64,000 nt of DNA from Maricaulis sp048270095 (GCF_048270095.1 NZ_JBLWTL010000004.1:62001-126000); one strand, 5' to 3'. Shown: positions 16,728-25,607, counted from the stretch's first letter. Translations and numbers: made by a program. Notes: a model not told the origin generated them from the sequence alone.

Positions 16728-17894
16728 ATGACTTTGGCGTCCAGGAAATTGGCAATCTTGATCGGGCAAATATGCGTCGCGGTCGTGCTGGCTGGCCTGA
16801 CCGGCCTGGCCGGATGCCGAATTCTCGACCAGCGCCTCGAAGTCGCCCAGGCCGAGCATCTCAATGCCTATATCCGGGTTCGTGCCGGTCGCGAGCAGCA
16901 GATGTTCGAGGATGCCCGCCGCCTGACCCGCGCAGCCGAGGACACTTTCCGTCGCCGCCTGGCGATCTTGCAGGACGTACCGGTGGATGCAGAATTCGAC
17001 CGGCTGTTTCCGGTCAGGGCTGACGGGACGCGCCGCAGTGCTCCTGGCTTGTATGACGGGACGACGCTCTCGACGGGCGACTATGTCTTCGGTATCGGCG
17101 CCTTCCTGGCCGATGGCACAATGATGACCGACACCGAGAAGCGCCGCTATCTGGCCGGTTTTCAAACCGTACGCGCCGTGGGCGAGGCCTATCTGGGCCG
17201 TTTCTCCAACCTGTATTATTTCACGCCGGATCGCCGCATGGTGATGTTCGCGCCCGAGCGTGAGGACAGGCTGGTCTTCTATCGCGAGGAGGCGCCGGCC
17301 GATTTTGATTTGCGCGGCGATGAAGATGCCGCCCTGTTCGATTTGCGCAGCAATCCCAATAGCGAGATGCGCTGTACGGCGCTGTCCCGCTTTGTCTATG
17401 CCGATGGTGGCGACCGGGCCGCGAGCGCCTGTCGTCAGCCGGTGCGGGATGGCGATGAATTGCTCGGTGCGTTCGGCAGCTCGATTTCAATGACCGAGAC
17501 CCTTGCCACGGCGCTTGAAATGCCGCCAAGCAATGGCGTGAACATGTTGTTTGACCATGCCGGGAACATCATTTCGCGAGGGCCGCCACCGGCGGCGCCT
17601 GCCCGCGGCGAGCCGGCCCGCACTGTGTTGCCACCGGAAGACATCATGGCAATGCTTCGCCTCGACCCGCGTCCGTTCGGCGTCTTCGTCGTCCCCGATG
17701 GCGGCTGGATGATTGCCTTCAGCCGCATCGAGGGTCCGTCCTGGTATTTCGTATCGGTGGTTGACCTGGCCCCGCTCCGGCAAACCTCGCGCGCGCCCGC
17801 GCAAATTCTGGCTTTGCTGGTGCTGGCCGCCATGCTCACCATCATCGCAGCCGGCGCGTTTCTGGGCCGCGAAAAGACACCGCCAATGGTGTGA
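16728..17894 (+). CDS. Cache-like membrane sensor protein without an output domain
   Basis: The 388-residue protein has two transmembrane helices, LAILIGQICVAVVLAGLTGL near the N terminus and ILALLVLAAMLTIIAAGAFL at the C-terminal end. The roughly 300-residue extracytoplasmic region between them resembles a double-Cache sensor, with segments such as LYDGTTLSTGDYVFGIGAF, SNLYYFTPDRRMVMFAP and WYFVSVVDLAPL. Only about nine residues (GREKTPPMV) follow the second helix. No kinase, GGDEF or methyl-accepting domain follows in any frame. The ATG at 16728 has GCGGAG upstream; a TTG at 16689 is weaker. Confidence 0.72.
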   Translation: MTLASRKLAILIGQICVAVVLAGLTGLAGCRILDQRLEVAQAEHLNAYIRVRAGREQQMFEDARRLTRAAEDTFRRRLAILQDVPVDAEFDRLFPVRADGTRRSAPGLYDGTTLSTGDYVFGIGAFLADGTMMTDTEKRRYLAGFQTVRAVGEAYLGRFSNLYYFTPDRRMVMFAPEREDRLVFYREEAPADFDLRGDEDAALFDLRSNPNSEMRCTALSRFVYADGGDRAASACRQPVRDGDELLGAFGSSISMTETLATALEMPPSNGVNMLFDHAGNIISRGPPPAAPARGEPARTVLPPEDIMAMLRLDPRPFGVFVVPDGGWMIAFSRIEGPSWYFVSVVDLAPLRQTSRAPAQILALLVLAAMLTIIAAGAFLGREKTPPMV

Positions 17895-18013
17895 CAGACG
17901 CCGCTCTACGGTGCCCGAACCGGCCCCTGCATTAATAATACGGAATAATCACTGGTCATGCCCGGCATGGCGGCGTATTAGGGCGCGCCTTTTCACCAAG
18001 CAGGATTACACTC

Positions 18014-19843
18014 ATGAGCGCGTCCCTCGACAAGCTGCGCAATATTGCCATCGTCGCGCACGTCGATCACGGCAAGACCACCCTCGTTGACCAGCTGCTC
18101 AAGCAGTCGGGCACGCTGGGCGAACGCGCCAATACATCCGAACGCATGATGGACTCCAACGATCTGGAGAAAGAACGCGGCATTACCATTCTGGCCAAGA
18201 ACACGGCTGTTACCTGGGGCGACTGGTCGATCAATATCGTCGACACCCCCGGACACGCCGATTTCGGCGGCGAAGTGGAGCGCGTCCTCTCCATGGTCGA
18301 TTGCGTGCTTCTGCTCGTCGACGCCGTTGACGGCCCGATGCCCCAGACCAGCTTCGTCACCAAGAAAGCCCTGGCGCGCGGCCTCAAGCCGATTGTGGTG
18401 ATCAACAAGGCGGACCGTCCCTCGGCCCGCCCTGACTGGGTGCTCGACCAGACGTTTGACCTGTTCGACCGTCTTGGCGCCACGGAAGAGCAACTCGATT
18501 TCCCGGTTGTCTACGCCTCGGCCCTGCAGGGCTGGGCTGCGAGCAATCCGGGCGAGATCGGCACCGATATGGAGCCGCTCTTCAAGATGATCACCGAATA
18601 CACGCCCGAGCCACCGGTCGACCGTGATGGTCCGCTCCAGCTGCAGGTTTCGGCGCTTGATTATTCCAGCTTTACCGGCGTGATCGGCATTGGCCGGATC
18701 GCGCGCGGGACGATCCGCAAGAACCAGGCGGTCACGGTCGCCAAGGCAGACGGCACGACCCAGAAGGGCAAGATCCTTCAGCTCTACGGCTTTCACGGCC
18801 TCGAGCGCGTCGAGATTGACGCGGCCCAGGCTGGCGACATCATTACCTTCACCGGTATCGACAAGCTGAAAATCTCCGACACGGTATGCGATCCGGAGGC
18901 TGTCGAAGGCCTGCCCCTGCTTTCGGTTGACGAACCGACCCTGTCGATGACCTTCCAGGTCAATGACAGCCCGTTCGCCGGCCGTGAAGGCAAGTTCGTG
19001 ACCAGCCGCAATATCAAGGAACGCCTTGATCGCGAGCTGATCCACAATGTCGCCCTGCGCGTCGAGCAGATGGCCGATGCCGACAAGTTCAACGTCATGG
19101 GCCGGGGTGAGCTTCACCTCTCCATCCTGATCGAGACCATGCGCCGCGAGGGCTTCGAGCTCGCCGTCGGCCGCCCGCGCGTCGTGCTCAAGGAAATCGA
19201 CGGCGTCTCCTGCGAGCCTTACGAGGCCCTGACCATCGACCTGGAGGAAAGCCACCAGGGCGGCGTGATGGAAAAGCTCGGCCAACGCCGTGCCGACCTC
19301 AAGAACATGGTGCCGGACGGGCATGGCCGGGTTCGCCTGGACTATGTCATTCCGACCCGTGGCCTGATCGGTTTCCGTTCCGAATTCCTCACCCTGACGT
19401 CGGGAACGGGCCTGCTCTTCCACACGTTTGACCATTATGCCCCGCGCACCGAGGGCCGTTTCGGCCAGCGTCACAACGGTGCCATGGTCTCGATGGTCGA
19501 TGGCAAGGTGGCCGGCTTCTCGCTGTTCAACCTGCAGGATCGCGGCAAGCTTTTCCTCGGTCACGCGGCCGATATTTATGAAGGCCAGATCATTGGTGTG
19601 AATGCCCGCGATGACGACATGGTCGTCAATCCGACCAAGGGCAAGAAGCTGACCAATATGCGCGCTTCGGGGACGGACGAGAATATCGTCCTGACGCCGC
19701 CAATCCGTGTCACGCTCGAGTTTGCGCTCGAGTTTATCGATGATGACGAACTGGTCGAAGTGACGCCGCAATCCATCCGCATCCGCAAGATTTTCCTCAA
19801 GGAATACGAGCGCAAGCGGGCCCGCACGGCCGCCGGCGACTAA
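18014..19843 (+). CDS. typA: ribosome-associated GTPase TypA/BipA
   Basis: A 609-residue translational GTPase. G1 is AHVDHGKTTLVDQLL, G2/switch I is MMDSNDLEKERGITI, G3 is DTPGHADFGGE, and G4 is NKADRPSARP. Domain II, the EF-G-like domains III/V and a TypA-specific C-terminal domain follow (RGLIGFRSEFLTLTSGTGL, with TNMRASGTDE near the end). TypA binds the 70S ribosome and supports 50S assembly and stress growth. Length and order are standard. The gene ends at a strong terminator. Confidence 0.97.
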   Translation: MSASLDKLRNIAIVAHVDHGKTTLVDQLLKQSGTLGERANTSERMMDSNDLEKERGITILAKNTAVTWGDWSINIVDTPGHADFGGEVERVLSMVDCVLLLVDAVDGPMPQTSFVTKKALARGLKPIVVINKADRPSARPDWVLDQTFDLFDRLGATEEQLDFPVVYASALQGWAASNPGEIGTDMEPLFKMITEYTPEPPVDRDGPLQLQVSALDYSSFTGVIGIGRIARGTIRKNQAVTVAKADGTTQKGKILQLYGFHGLERVEIDAAQAGDIITFTGIDKLKISDTVCDPEAVEGLPLLSVDEPTLSMTFQVNDSPFAGREGKFVTSRNIKERLDRELIHNVALRVEQMADADKFNVMGRGELHLSILIETMRREGFELAVGRPRVVLKEIDGVSCEPYEALTIDLEESHQGGVMEKLGQRRADLKNMVPDGHGRVRLDYVIPTRGLIGFRSEFLTLTSGTGLLFHTFDHYAPRTEGRFGQRHNGAMVSMVDGKVAGFSLFNLQDRGKLFLGHAADIYEGQIIGVNARDDDMVVNPTKGKKLTNMRASGTDENIVLTPPIRVTLEFALEFIDDDELVEVTPQSIRIRKIFLKEYERKRARTAAGD

Positions 19844-19869
19844 CGCCTGCTTCACCTGCGAACACGATC

Positions 19870-19904
19870 AAACGGCATGGCGCTCTTCCGGCGCCATGCC
19901 GTTT
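19870..19904 (+). terminator. Rho-independent terminator after typA
   Basis: A 14-bp perfect stem, AAACGGCATGGCGC (19870-19883) with GCGCCATGCCGTTT (19891-19904), surrounds a seven-base loop. It lies between typA and the convergent DUF418 gene and may serve both. Confidence 0.8.
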
Positions 19905-19921
19905 CTCGTTGTGGCTGGCCT

Positions 19922-21118
19922 TTAGTTCCGATCGCGCAGCAGGGGCTGCAACCGGCGATAGCTCAACGAGCGCCAGGCCCATTCAAAGGGGCCGAAGCGG
20001 AAGCGGCTGAGCCAGAGCGGCGACCAGATCAATTGCAGCGCCCAGACCAGCAGGACCAGCTTGGCCTGGTCAACCCGCTCCACCGTGCCGAACAGGCCCA
20101 GACCGGGCGCGCCGACAAAGATGAAGGTCATGATCAGGGTCTGGGTCAGATAATTGGTGAAGGCCATGCGGCCAGTGGCGGCCAGGACCTGCACCAGCCA
20201 GCCGACCCAGCCGGACTTGCAGAGCAGCATGATGCCGGCGGCATAGCCGAGCGCCGCCAGAAGACTGCCGACATAATTACTCAAACCGGTCTGCCAGGCG
20301 GTCTCCAGCGCGAAATTGGTCGCCAGGGCGTGTTCCGAGCTCCAGGCTGACAGGGCGAGCCCGAAGAAGAGGCTGGGCACGCCGATCATGATATAGGCCG
20401 GCGATTTCAGACTGGCTGAGAGAAATCCGTTCTTGAACAGCGCCATGCCGATCAGCATCACACCGAAGATCCGGCCGCCAAAGACCAGAAGGCTGGCAAA
20501 TTGGGCGCCCGCTGCTGTCAGCGCATTATCGGGCAATTGCGCCAGATAACCGGCCTGGTTGGTCGCCACAGAGGCGGCGACGATCTCGTCCGATACGCCC
20601 AGAAATGTCGGGTCGAAGCCCTTCATCGCCATCACGGCGTGAAACAGGCCGACCACCAGCACACCGGTCAGCGCGATGAGGGCGAGGCCCCAGATGATCA
20701 GCTTGCCGGTCGACCAGAAGCGCATCTTGACCGCGAGCATGCCGAACAGGGCATAGGGCACGAGGATATCGCCATACCAGAGCAGGTAGGCATGCAGCAT
20801 CCCGATGGCGAACAGCCACCACATGCGCCGGTAATGCAGGCGGGTATCGCTGCTCTCCCCGACCATCAACATGATCCCGGCGCCAAACAGGGCCGAGAAG
20901 ATCGTGATGAATTTCATCGAGAAGAATGTATGTCCGATCGCCCAGACCCGGGCATTCAGACCGGACATGTCCATATGCGCCAGCGGATAATCATAGGCGC
21001 CGGGCACCATGGCAAACGCCTGGACATTCATCATCAAAATGCCCAGCACGGCGACACCGCGTAGCGCATCAATGCCGATCAGACGCTCGGTTGCGGGCGC
21101 CGGGGTCATTGCGGACAA
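19922..21118 (-). CDS. DUF418-domain membrane protein
   Basis: A 398-residue polytopic protein. The N terminus RLIGIDALRGVAVLGILMMN is the hallmark of the DUF418/acyltransferase-3-like membrane family. About eight to ten transmembrane segments follow, then the conserved C-terminal region with GRMAFTNYLTQTLIMTFIF and SPLWLSRFRFGPFEWAWRSL. The function is not established; members are thought to be transporters or membrane acyltransferases. The start codon lies close to the first copy of a 93-bp repeat (21134-21227). Confidence 0.9.
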   Translation of the reverse strand: MSAMTPAPATERLIGIDALRGVAVLGILMMNVQAFAMVPGAYDYPLAHMDMSGLNARVWAIGHTFFSMKFITIFSALFGAGIMLMVGESSDTRLHYRRMWWLFAIGMLHAYLLWYGDILVPYALFGMLAVKMRFWSTGKLIIWGLALIALTGVLVVGLFHAVMAMKGFDPTFLGVSDEIVAASVATNQAGYLAQLPDNALTAAGAQFASLLVFGGRIFGVMLIGMALFKNGFLSASLKSPAYIMIGVPSLFFGLALSAWSSEHALATNFALETAWQTGLSNYVGSLLAALGYAAGIMLLCKSGWVGWLVQVLAATGRMAFTNYLTQTLIMTFIFVGAPGLGLFGTVERVDQAKLVLLVWALQLIWSPLWLSRFRFGPFEWAWRSLSYRRLQPLLRDRN

Positions 21119-21133
21119 GCCGGAATGGCGAAT

Positions 21134-21227
21134 GAAATCCGTGGCAAAGGCATGTCGATATCCCCCGAAAAGCGTTGGGGATTGTGTGGCAAGGGGCCTG
21201 GCTTGGCAACGCGGTGAGCCATTGGAG
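21134..21227 (+). repeat. diverged direct repeat, copy 1
   Basis: About 94 bp, starting GAAATCC and including GGCTTGGCAACGCGGTG and ATTGGAG. It aligns along its length with 21995-22087. Conserved blocks are GAAATCC, GGCAA, GCATG, TGGCTTGGCAA, GCGGTG and GCCAT. It lies immediately upstream of the DUF418 start. Confidence 0.7.
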
Positions 21228-21780
21228 GCTGTGAGCTGCGGAGGAAGCCAGGCTGTTGGCAGCGTTGGATATGCCTCTATCCTTCAGTGACAGAATTCAT
21301 GTCTCTGCCAGTCTGCCACCCTGTCACTGGGGCGGATTGGCCTTGTGGCGCAGGCGATTGCGGGCGGTGCGTGGATGGCAGCCAACCTGTCACCCTGCCA
21401 TTGTCGGACATGACGCCCGGTCAGTCGCGGCGGACGACCGCCGGGTGAAGGCGGGAAATTGGGGTGGGGCCGACAATGTCAAAGAGCGGAATTTCGCCCC
21501 GATTATAGCCCGGCCGTTGACCGCGTGGATAAGCCGGCGGGCGAGGGCTTGCGGGACCACACACGGCCCGCCGCCTGCGGCGTCGCCCCACCGTCTCGCC
21601 GCTGACGCGACGATCCACCTCCCCACTTTGCGGGGAGGAAAGCGCCGGTGCTCTGTCTAAGCCTGCGCCCCGTCCTCCAGGTCAATCGGCATCTTGATTT
21701 GCTGCGCGAAGCGTGGGGCGGACAAACCGGCGCGCGAGCCCTCGCGGAGCCCCCACCAAAAACCACATGCCGAGATCCCG

Positions 21781-21862
21781 CCATTCGGGGTCCAGCCTTG
21801 TCAAGGCGCATGCCCGCTACGCGGCGCCGAAGGCGGCCTTGACAAGGCTGGACCCCGAATGG
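21781..21862. repeat. 27-bp perfect inverted repeat
   Basis: Left arm 21781-21807 (starts CCATTCGGGGTCCAGCC) is the exact reverse complement of right arm 21836-21862, with a 28-base loop. No T run follows, so it is a palindromic repeat rather than an obvious terminator. Confidence 0.85.
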
Positions 21863-21994
21863 CCCCCTTGCTGGCAAGAGGTCTATGGGGTGATCTGGCG
21901 CTGGGGCGCCGGGGAGGCAGGTTCGATGCTCTGGCTCTTCGTCCGTGGGCTGCCGGGGAAGTGGCCCCGCTTGTTCCGCCCGTTTTCGCCGTGT

Positions 21995-22087
21995 GAAATC
22001 CCTGGCAAGAGCATGCCGAGACCCCGCAAAATGCGTTCCCTATAGTGTTGCTAGTGGCTGGCTTGGCAATGCGGTGGGCCATCGGAG
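21995..22087 (+). repeat. diverged direct repeat, copy 2
   Basis: This is the partner of 21134-21227, in the same orientation about 860 bp away. It contains GGCTTGGCAATGCGGTG and ATCGGAG. Confidence 0.7.
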
Positions 22088-22122
22088 CCCGCGCCCGGCC
22101 ACTTATATCGTCGCAAGACCAA

Positions 22123-22322
22123 ACCGGTGTCATCCCTGACGGATGCCCGGGCGCGAAGCGATCCGGGCGCAGATCAGGGACCCAGACGCCCGACAGCTGC
22201 GCTATTGCGCGCCGAGGGAGCGACTGCCTGCTGGCCCGGTTTCAGGTGGTTTTACCATGGTGGTTCTGGGTCCCTGATCTGCGCCCCGCATGCGCGGGGC
22301 ATCCGTCAGGGATGACACCGGT
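22123..22322. repeat. 200-bp nested palindrome, two inverted repeat units
   Basis: The outer arms 22123-22148 and 22297-22322 are exact reverse complements (26 bp, starting ACCGGTGTCATCCCTGACGG). The inner arms 22167-22186 and 22265-22284 are also exact (20 bp, GCGCAGATCAGGGACCCAGA). The arrangement is two copies of one roughly 60-bp unit in opposite orientation around a central spacer. The unit begins TCATCC and resembles REP-like dispersed repeats. Confidence 0.88.
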
Positions 22323-22394
22323 TGGAATGTTGGGGTGATGCGAGCCATAGGCGCGCCGCAATTTACAGCCAGGCCGCGCCTCCGAGGTCCTCCA

Positions 22395-23231
22395 TTATTG
22401 AAAGCTGGCCAGGAAGGATGTGGGTGCGAGCGTGACGTGACGATCCAGCGGTGGTCTCAACTCGAACGCTTTCGGTTCACGCGCGAAATTCCACAATCTG
22501 ACCAGGCACCAACTCTCGCGTTCCACATCGGCGACCGCCAGTTCGTTCCGTGAGATATGAAACGGCGTTCGGTCCCACCCGCCATTGGTTGTTTTGACCT
22601 CGATCAGTCTTGCTGCTCCGTTCGGTTCGAAACTGCTGATGTCGTAGCCGGCTCCATCTCCGTCCTCTTTCGACACCCACCGGATGCGCTTGGCCAGGTC
22701 CTGGCGGCCTGAACTGGCGAGGGTTGCGCGTTCATATTCGAGGACACGCTCTTCCCCGGCCTCGCCGAGCTTCCGATTGCGTTCATCGCGGCCAGCGATG
22801 TCGAACTTGCGAGCCATGCCGAGCATCCGGTCCAACGCCTCTGGGGGCGGCTCATTTTTCAGCGTCGGAGCCGGACCGATCCACAATTGGGCTGCCTCGT
22901 ACGTGCCAGGCTGCAGCCGGTGTGTTGGCGGCCGGTTCATCCACGCAGAATTGATGGTGAGCCAGCGTGCAACGGAATCAACAAGAGAGTTCTGGAAATT
23001 GAATGCGGGCTTGTATCCGCGAAGCCAGTCCTCGCCGAGTCCGAGCAGGACAGCACTGATATTCTGGTGTTTGTATTCGATTGAACCGCGCGGACGCCCC
23101 GTACGTTCTTGCAGGGCGCGATTGTGTTCGGCCTTGTTGATCGGGCGCCCGGCATGGTCGTCAGCGAGCATCGCGAAATAATCCGCGACGATCAGGTCAT
23201 TCTCCGCATCGGTCCATCGCCCAGTCGACAT
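22395..23231 (-). CDS. DUF3883-domain protein (nuclease-fold type)
   Basis: A 278-residue protein in two parts. The N-terminal 95 residues hold RWTDAENDLIVADYFAML and KHQNISAVLLGLG, a module often found with DUF3883. The C-terminal part is DUF3883: GEAGEERVLEYERATL, then GYDISSFEPNGAARLIEVKT, where D and E-V-K resemble a PD-(D/E)XK active site. DUF3883 proteins occur beside restriction and defence genes and as solitary genes. Here it stands alone beside the palindromic region, so a role in repeat or mobile-DNA processing is only a suggestion. Confidence 0.82.
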   Translation of the reverse strand: MSTGRWTDAENDLIVADYFAMLADDHAGRPINKAEHNRALQERTGRPRGSIEYKHQNISAVLLGLGEDWLRGYKPAFNFQNSLVDSVARWLTINSAWMNRPPTHRLQPGTYEAAQLWIGPAPTLKNEPPPEALDRMLGMARKFDIAGRDERNRKLGEAGEERVLEYERATLASSGRQDLAKRIRWVSKEDGDGAGYDISSFEPNGAARLIEVKTTNGGWDRTPFHISRNELAVADVERESWCLVRLWNFAREPKAFELRPPLDRHVTLAPTSFLASFQ

Positions 23232-23454
23232 AGATCCAGGCTAGCTATGTCGTTGGATTTTGTCATTCCTGAAGACGCGCGAGCGAGTTGCCTGGTGCAG
23301 TGGCGGTGGCGCGGAACCCAATGCTCCTCCTTTGACCCCATACCCATATCCCGACTGGACGCCCCGCGCCCCGCACGCTAATCCATTTCCGACAAACCCG
23401 TTCTTCCAATCCGCGCCGCGACGCCTCCTGCCGCGCCAAAAAGCGAGACCGATC

Positions 23455-24243
23455 ATGAGCATGGACAATCTCTTCTCTCTCAAGGGGCGTGTGGCGCTCA
23501 TCACTGGTGGATCGCGCGGTATTGGTGCGATGATCGCTGAAGGGTACCTGCGCGCGGGTGCCAAGGTTTATATCTCGGCGCGCAAGGCGGGGCCCTGCCT
23601 CGAGGCGGCCAAGGAGCTGTCGCAATATGGTGAATGCATCGCCATCCCGGGCGATGTCTCCAGTGTTGAGGGTTGCCGCGAACTGGCGGCGCAATTCCTC
23701 AAGCAGGAAAGCAAGCTCGACATTTTGGTCAATAATGCCGGCGCCGCCTGGGGCGCGCCCTTTGCCGAATTCCCCGAGAATGGCTGGGACAAGGTGATGG
23801 ACGTCAATGTGAAGGGGCCGTTCTTTTTGACCCAGGCGCTGTTTGATGCGCTGAAGGCCGGTGGCAGCAAGGAGCAGCCGTCCAAGGTGATCAATATCGG
23901 TTCGGTCGATGGGATTTCCGTCAATATGCTCGAGACTTATTCCTACGCCGCCAGCAAGGCCGGCATTATCCATCTCACCAAGCGCATGGCGCTGGAACTG
24001 GTGCGCGACAATATCATCATGACGGCAATTGCGCCCGGCGCCTTTGCCTCGGAAATGAACAAGGTCGCGCGCGATCATGCCGATCTGGTCTCCCAGGCTG
24101 TGCCATCGGGCCGCGTCGGCACGATCGAGGACATGGCCGGCACGGCGATCTTCCTCGCCTCGCGGGCCGGTGATTATGTCGTCGGCACCACCGTGGTCTG
24201 CGACGGCGGCATCGCCTCCACGCGCGGCGGGGCGATTGCCTGA
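23455..24243 (+). CDS. short-chain dehydrogenase/reductase (RhlG/FabG-like)
   Basis: A 262-residue classical SDR. The cofactor motif is TGGSRGIG, followed by NNAG, and the active-site Tyr164 and Lys168 lie in YSYAASKAG. The C terminus GTTVVCDGGIAS is typical. It most resembles the 3-ketoacyl reductase/RhlG-like subgroup, but the substrate is not known. The ATG at 23455 precedes MSMDNLFSLKGRVALITGG; the longer upstream frame is Pro-rich and unlikely to be translated. Confidence 0.92.
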   Translation: MSMDNLFSLKGRVALITGGSRGIGAMIAEGYLRAGAKVYISARKAGPCLEAAKELSQYGECIAIPGDVSSVEGCRELAAQFLKQESKLDILVNNAGAAWGAPFAEFPENGWDKVMDVNVKGPFFLTQALFDALKAGGSKEQPSKVINIGSVDGISVNMLETYSYAASKAGIIHLTKRMALELVRDNIIMTAIAPGAFASEMNKVARDHADLVSQAVPSGRVGTIEDMAGTAIFLASRAGDYVVGTTVVCDGGIASTRGGAIA

Positions 24244-24367
24244 TCGGGGAGGGACAGGCTCCCCTTTTCCCCGGGGACGCGTACCACAGGTACACGTCCC
24301 TCATGGGTGAAGCAGGGCCGGCGTGCAATTTCTTGCCAAATTCCGGGATCCGCATCAATCTGGCGGC

Positions 24368-24610
24368 ATGAGCACCATCAACATCTCCCTGCCGGGGCCG
24401 CTGCAAACCTTCGTCGCCGATCAGGTTGCCGCACGTGGGTGCGGGAGTGTGAGCGAATATCTCGGGGAGCTGATCCGCAAGGATATGGAGCTTCAACGAG
24501 TGCGGGGGCTGCTGCTAGACGGCGCACGATCTACCCCAAATGGCCCGGTCGATGCGGCCTATCTCGCAGATTTGCGGGCGCGGGCGCAGCGCCGTGACCC
24601 CGCCGGCTGA
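24368..24610 (+). CDS. ParD-like ribbon-helix-helix antitoxin (orphan)
   Basis: The 80-residue protein has an RHH DNA-binding N terminus (MSTINISLPGPLQTFVADQV), then GSVSEYLGELIRKDMELQRV, as in ParD antitoxins of ParDE modules. A partner parE gene would normally overlap or follow within a few bases, but the next gene is DUF1697 and no toxin-like frame lies on either side. The antitoxin may be a remnant or may serve a distant toxin. Confidence 0.78.
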   Translation: MSTINISLPGPLQTFVADQVAARGCGSVSEYLGELIRKDMELQRVRGLLLDGARSTPNGPVDAAYLADLRARAQRRDPAG

Positions 24611-24662
24611 ACGGCGTCTGCCCGGCGATGATCGTTCGCACCAATCTGTCCGGAGCCCTGCC

Positions 24663-25172
24663 ATGACCGCCTTCATCGCCCTTCTGCGCGCCGTCAATGT
24701 TGGCGGAACCGGCAAATTGCCAATGAGTGAGCTGGTCGCGATGTGCGAGGCGCTTGGCTATGGCCAGGTGAAGACCTGGATTGCCTCGGGCAATGTCGTC
24801 TTCACCAGCGATCATGACGAAGCGCGGGTGAAGGCTGGTCTCGAGGCGCGGCTGCTGGCCTGGGCGGGCAAGCCGGTCGGGGTGATGCTGCGCACCGCAG
24901 AGGAGATGCGCGCCGTGCTGGCAGGCAATCCCTTCCCGCAAGCGGCGCCCAATCGTACGGTCGCGATCTTTCTTGATACGCCGCCCGGTGCGCCTGAGGG
25001 CATCAGGAACCGCAAGGACGAGGAGGTCCGGCCCGGCGAGCGGGAGATTTATGTTCACTACCCGAGCGGGATGGGCCAGTCGAAACTGGTCATTCCGCTC
25101 GCGTCTTCAGGGACAGCACGCAACATGAATACCGTGGCCAAACTGGCGGAAATGGCGGCGGCGCTGGACTGA
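24663..25172 (+). CDS. DUF1697-family protein
   Basis: A 169-residue protein with the DUF1697 pattern: MTAFIALLRAVNVGGTGKLP, LGYGQVKTWIASGNVVFTS and a C-terminal NMNTVAKLAEMA. The family is widespread and its biochemical role is unknown. The ATG at 24663 is supported by the motif right after it; the in-frame ATG at 24540 lies inside the upstream antitoxin gene. It is about 50 bp after that gene and on the same strand. Confidence 0.9.
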   Translation: MTAFIALLRAVNVGGTGKLPMSELVAMCEALGYGQVKTWIASGNVVFTSDHDEARVKAGLEARLLAWAGKPVGVMLRTAEEMRAVLAGNPFPQAAPNRTVAIFLDTPPGAPEGIRNRKDEEVRPGEREIYVHYPSGMGQSKLVIPLASSGTARNMNTVAKLAEMAAALD

Positions 25173-25184
25173 CCGGGTCCGGCG

Positions 25185-25607
25185 CTAATTCGTCACGGTG
25201 CGCAGGCGGGAGAAGTGCTCGTCCCAGCCCTTGTCGTGATTGGCGGCCATGGCGAAGGCGCCATCGCCGACCTTTTCCCAGCCGGTATGTTCGAGCGTCA
25301 GGACGGTACCGCCCTCTGCCTCGGTCAGGGTCCAGCTGCACTCGGTCTCAACGCCCTTGAGATGGTTGTGGGTGAAGGAGTGGACCAGGCGGCGCGGCGG
25401 ATCGAATTCGACCACCTTGCCCCAGCACATCTTGGTGCCTTCCTTGCCGAGCGTATTGGTCAGCAGGCTGTATTCGCCCTTGGCGACAAGATCGCCGCCG
25501 CCGCGATGGAACCATTCCGCCAGCCGGTCAGCCTCGGTGAGGAATTTCCAGACATGGGCGGCGGGCGCCTTGAGGAAAATGGTCTTGGTGATTTTGAGCT
25601 CGGTCAT
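25185..25607 (-). CDS. SRPBCC/AHSA1-like START-domain protein
   Basis: A 140-residue protein with the AHSA1-type SRPBCC fold: TELKITKTIFLKAPAAHVWK at the start, RLAEWFHRGG, CSWTLTEAEGGTVLTLEHTG near the C terminus, and KGWDEHFSRLR at the end. Such proteins bind hydrophobic ligands, and in bacteria many are paired with an ArsR regulator. Its ATG overlaps the ArsR stop (ATGA at 25604-25607), so the pair is translationally coupled. Confidence 0.92.
   Translation of the reverse strand: MTELKITKTIFLKAPAAHVWKFLTEADRLAEWFHRGGGDLVAKGEYSLLTNTLGKEGTKMCWGKVVEFDPPRRLVHSFTHNHLKGVETECSWTLTEAEGGTVLTLEHTGWEKVGDGAFAMAANHDKGWDEHFSRLRTVTN

Larger units (their letters stand above)
21119..22394. other. 1.28-kb repeat-rich non-coding island
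   Basis: No convincing gene is present here. Short open frames on both strands are low-complexity, rich in Arg, Pro and Ala, and match no family. The stretch holds a diverged direct repeat (21134-21227 and 21995-22087), a 27-bp inverted repeat (21781-21807 with 21836-21862) and a nested palindrome (22123-22322). It also has small hairpins such as CCTCCCC/GGGGAGG at 21618-21638 and CAGTGACAG/CTGTCACTG at 21285-21329. It looks like accumulated intergenic repeats between the DUF418 and DUF3883 genes. Confidence 0.7.

Noticed and set aside
17993..19855. Long open frame antisense to typA
   Set aside because: It spans almost exactly the typA gene on the opposite strand and has no recognisable domain.
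21256..21660. 134-codon plus-strand frame in the repeat island
   Set aside because: It consists of Arg-, Ala- and Pro-rich low-complexity sequence, has no ribosome-binding site and covers several hairpins, so it is not called a gene.
24611..24662. parE toxin gene after the ParD-like antitoxin
   Set aside because: Only 52 bp separate the antitoxin stop from the DUF1697 start, and no toxin-like frame of suitable size is present on either side.
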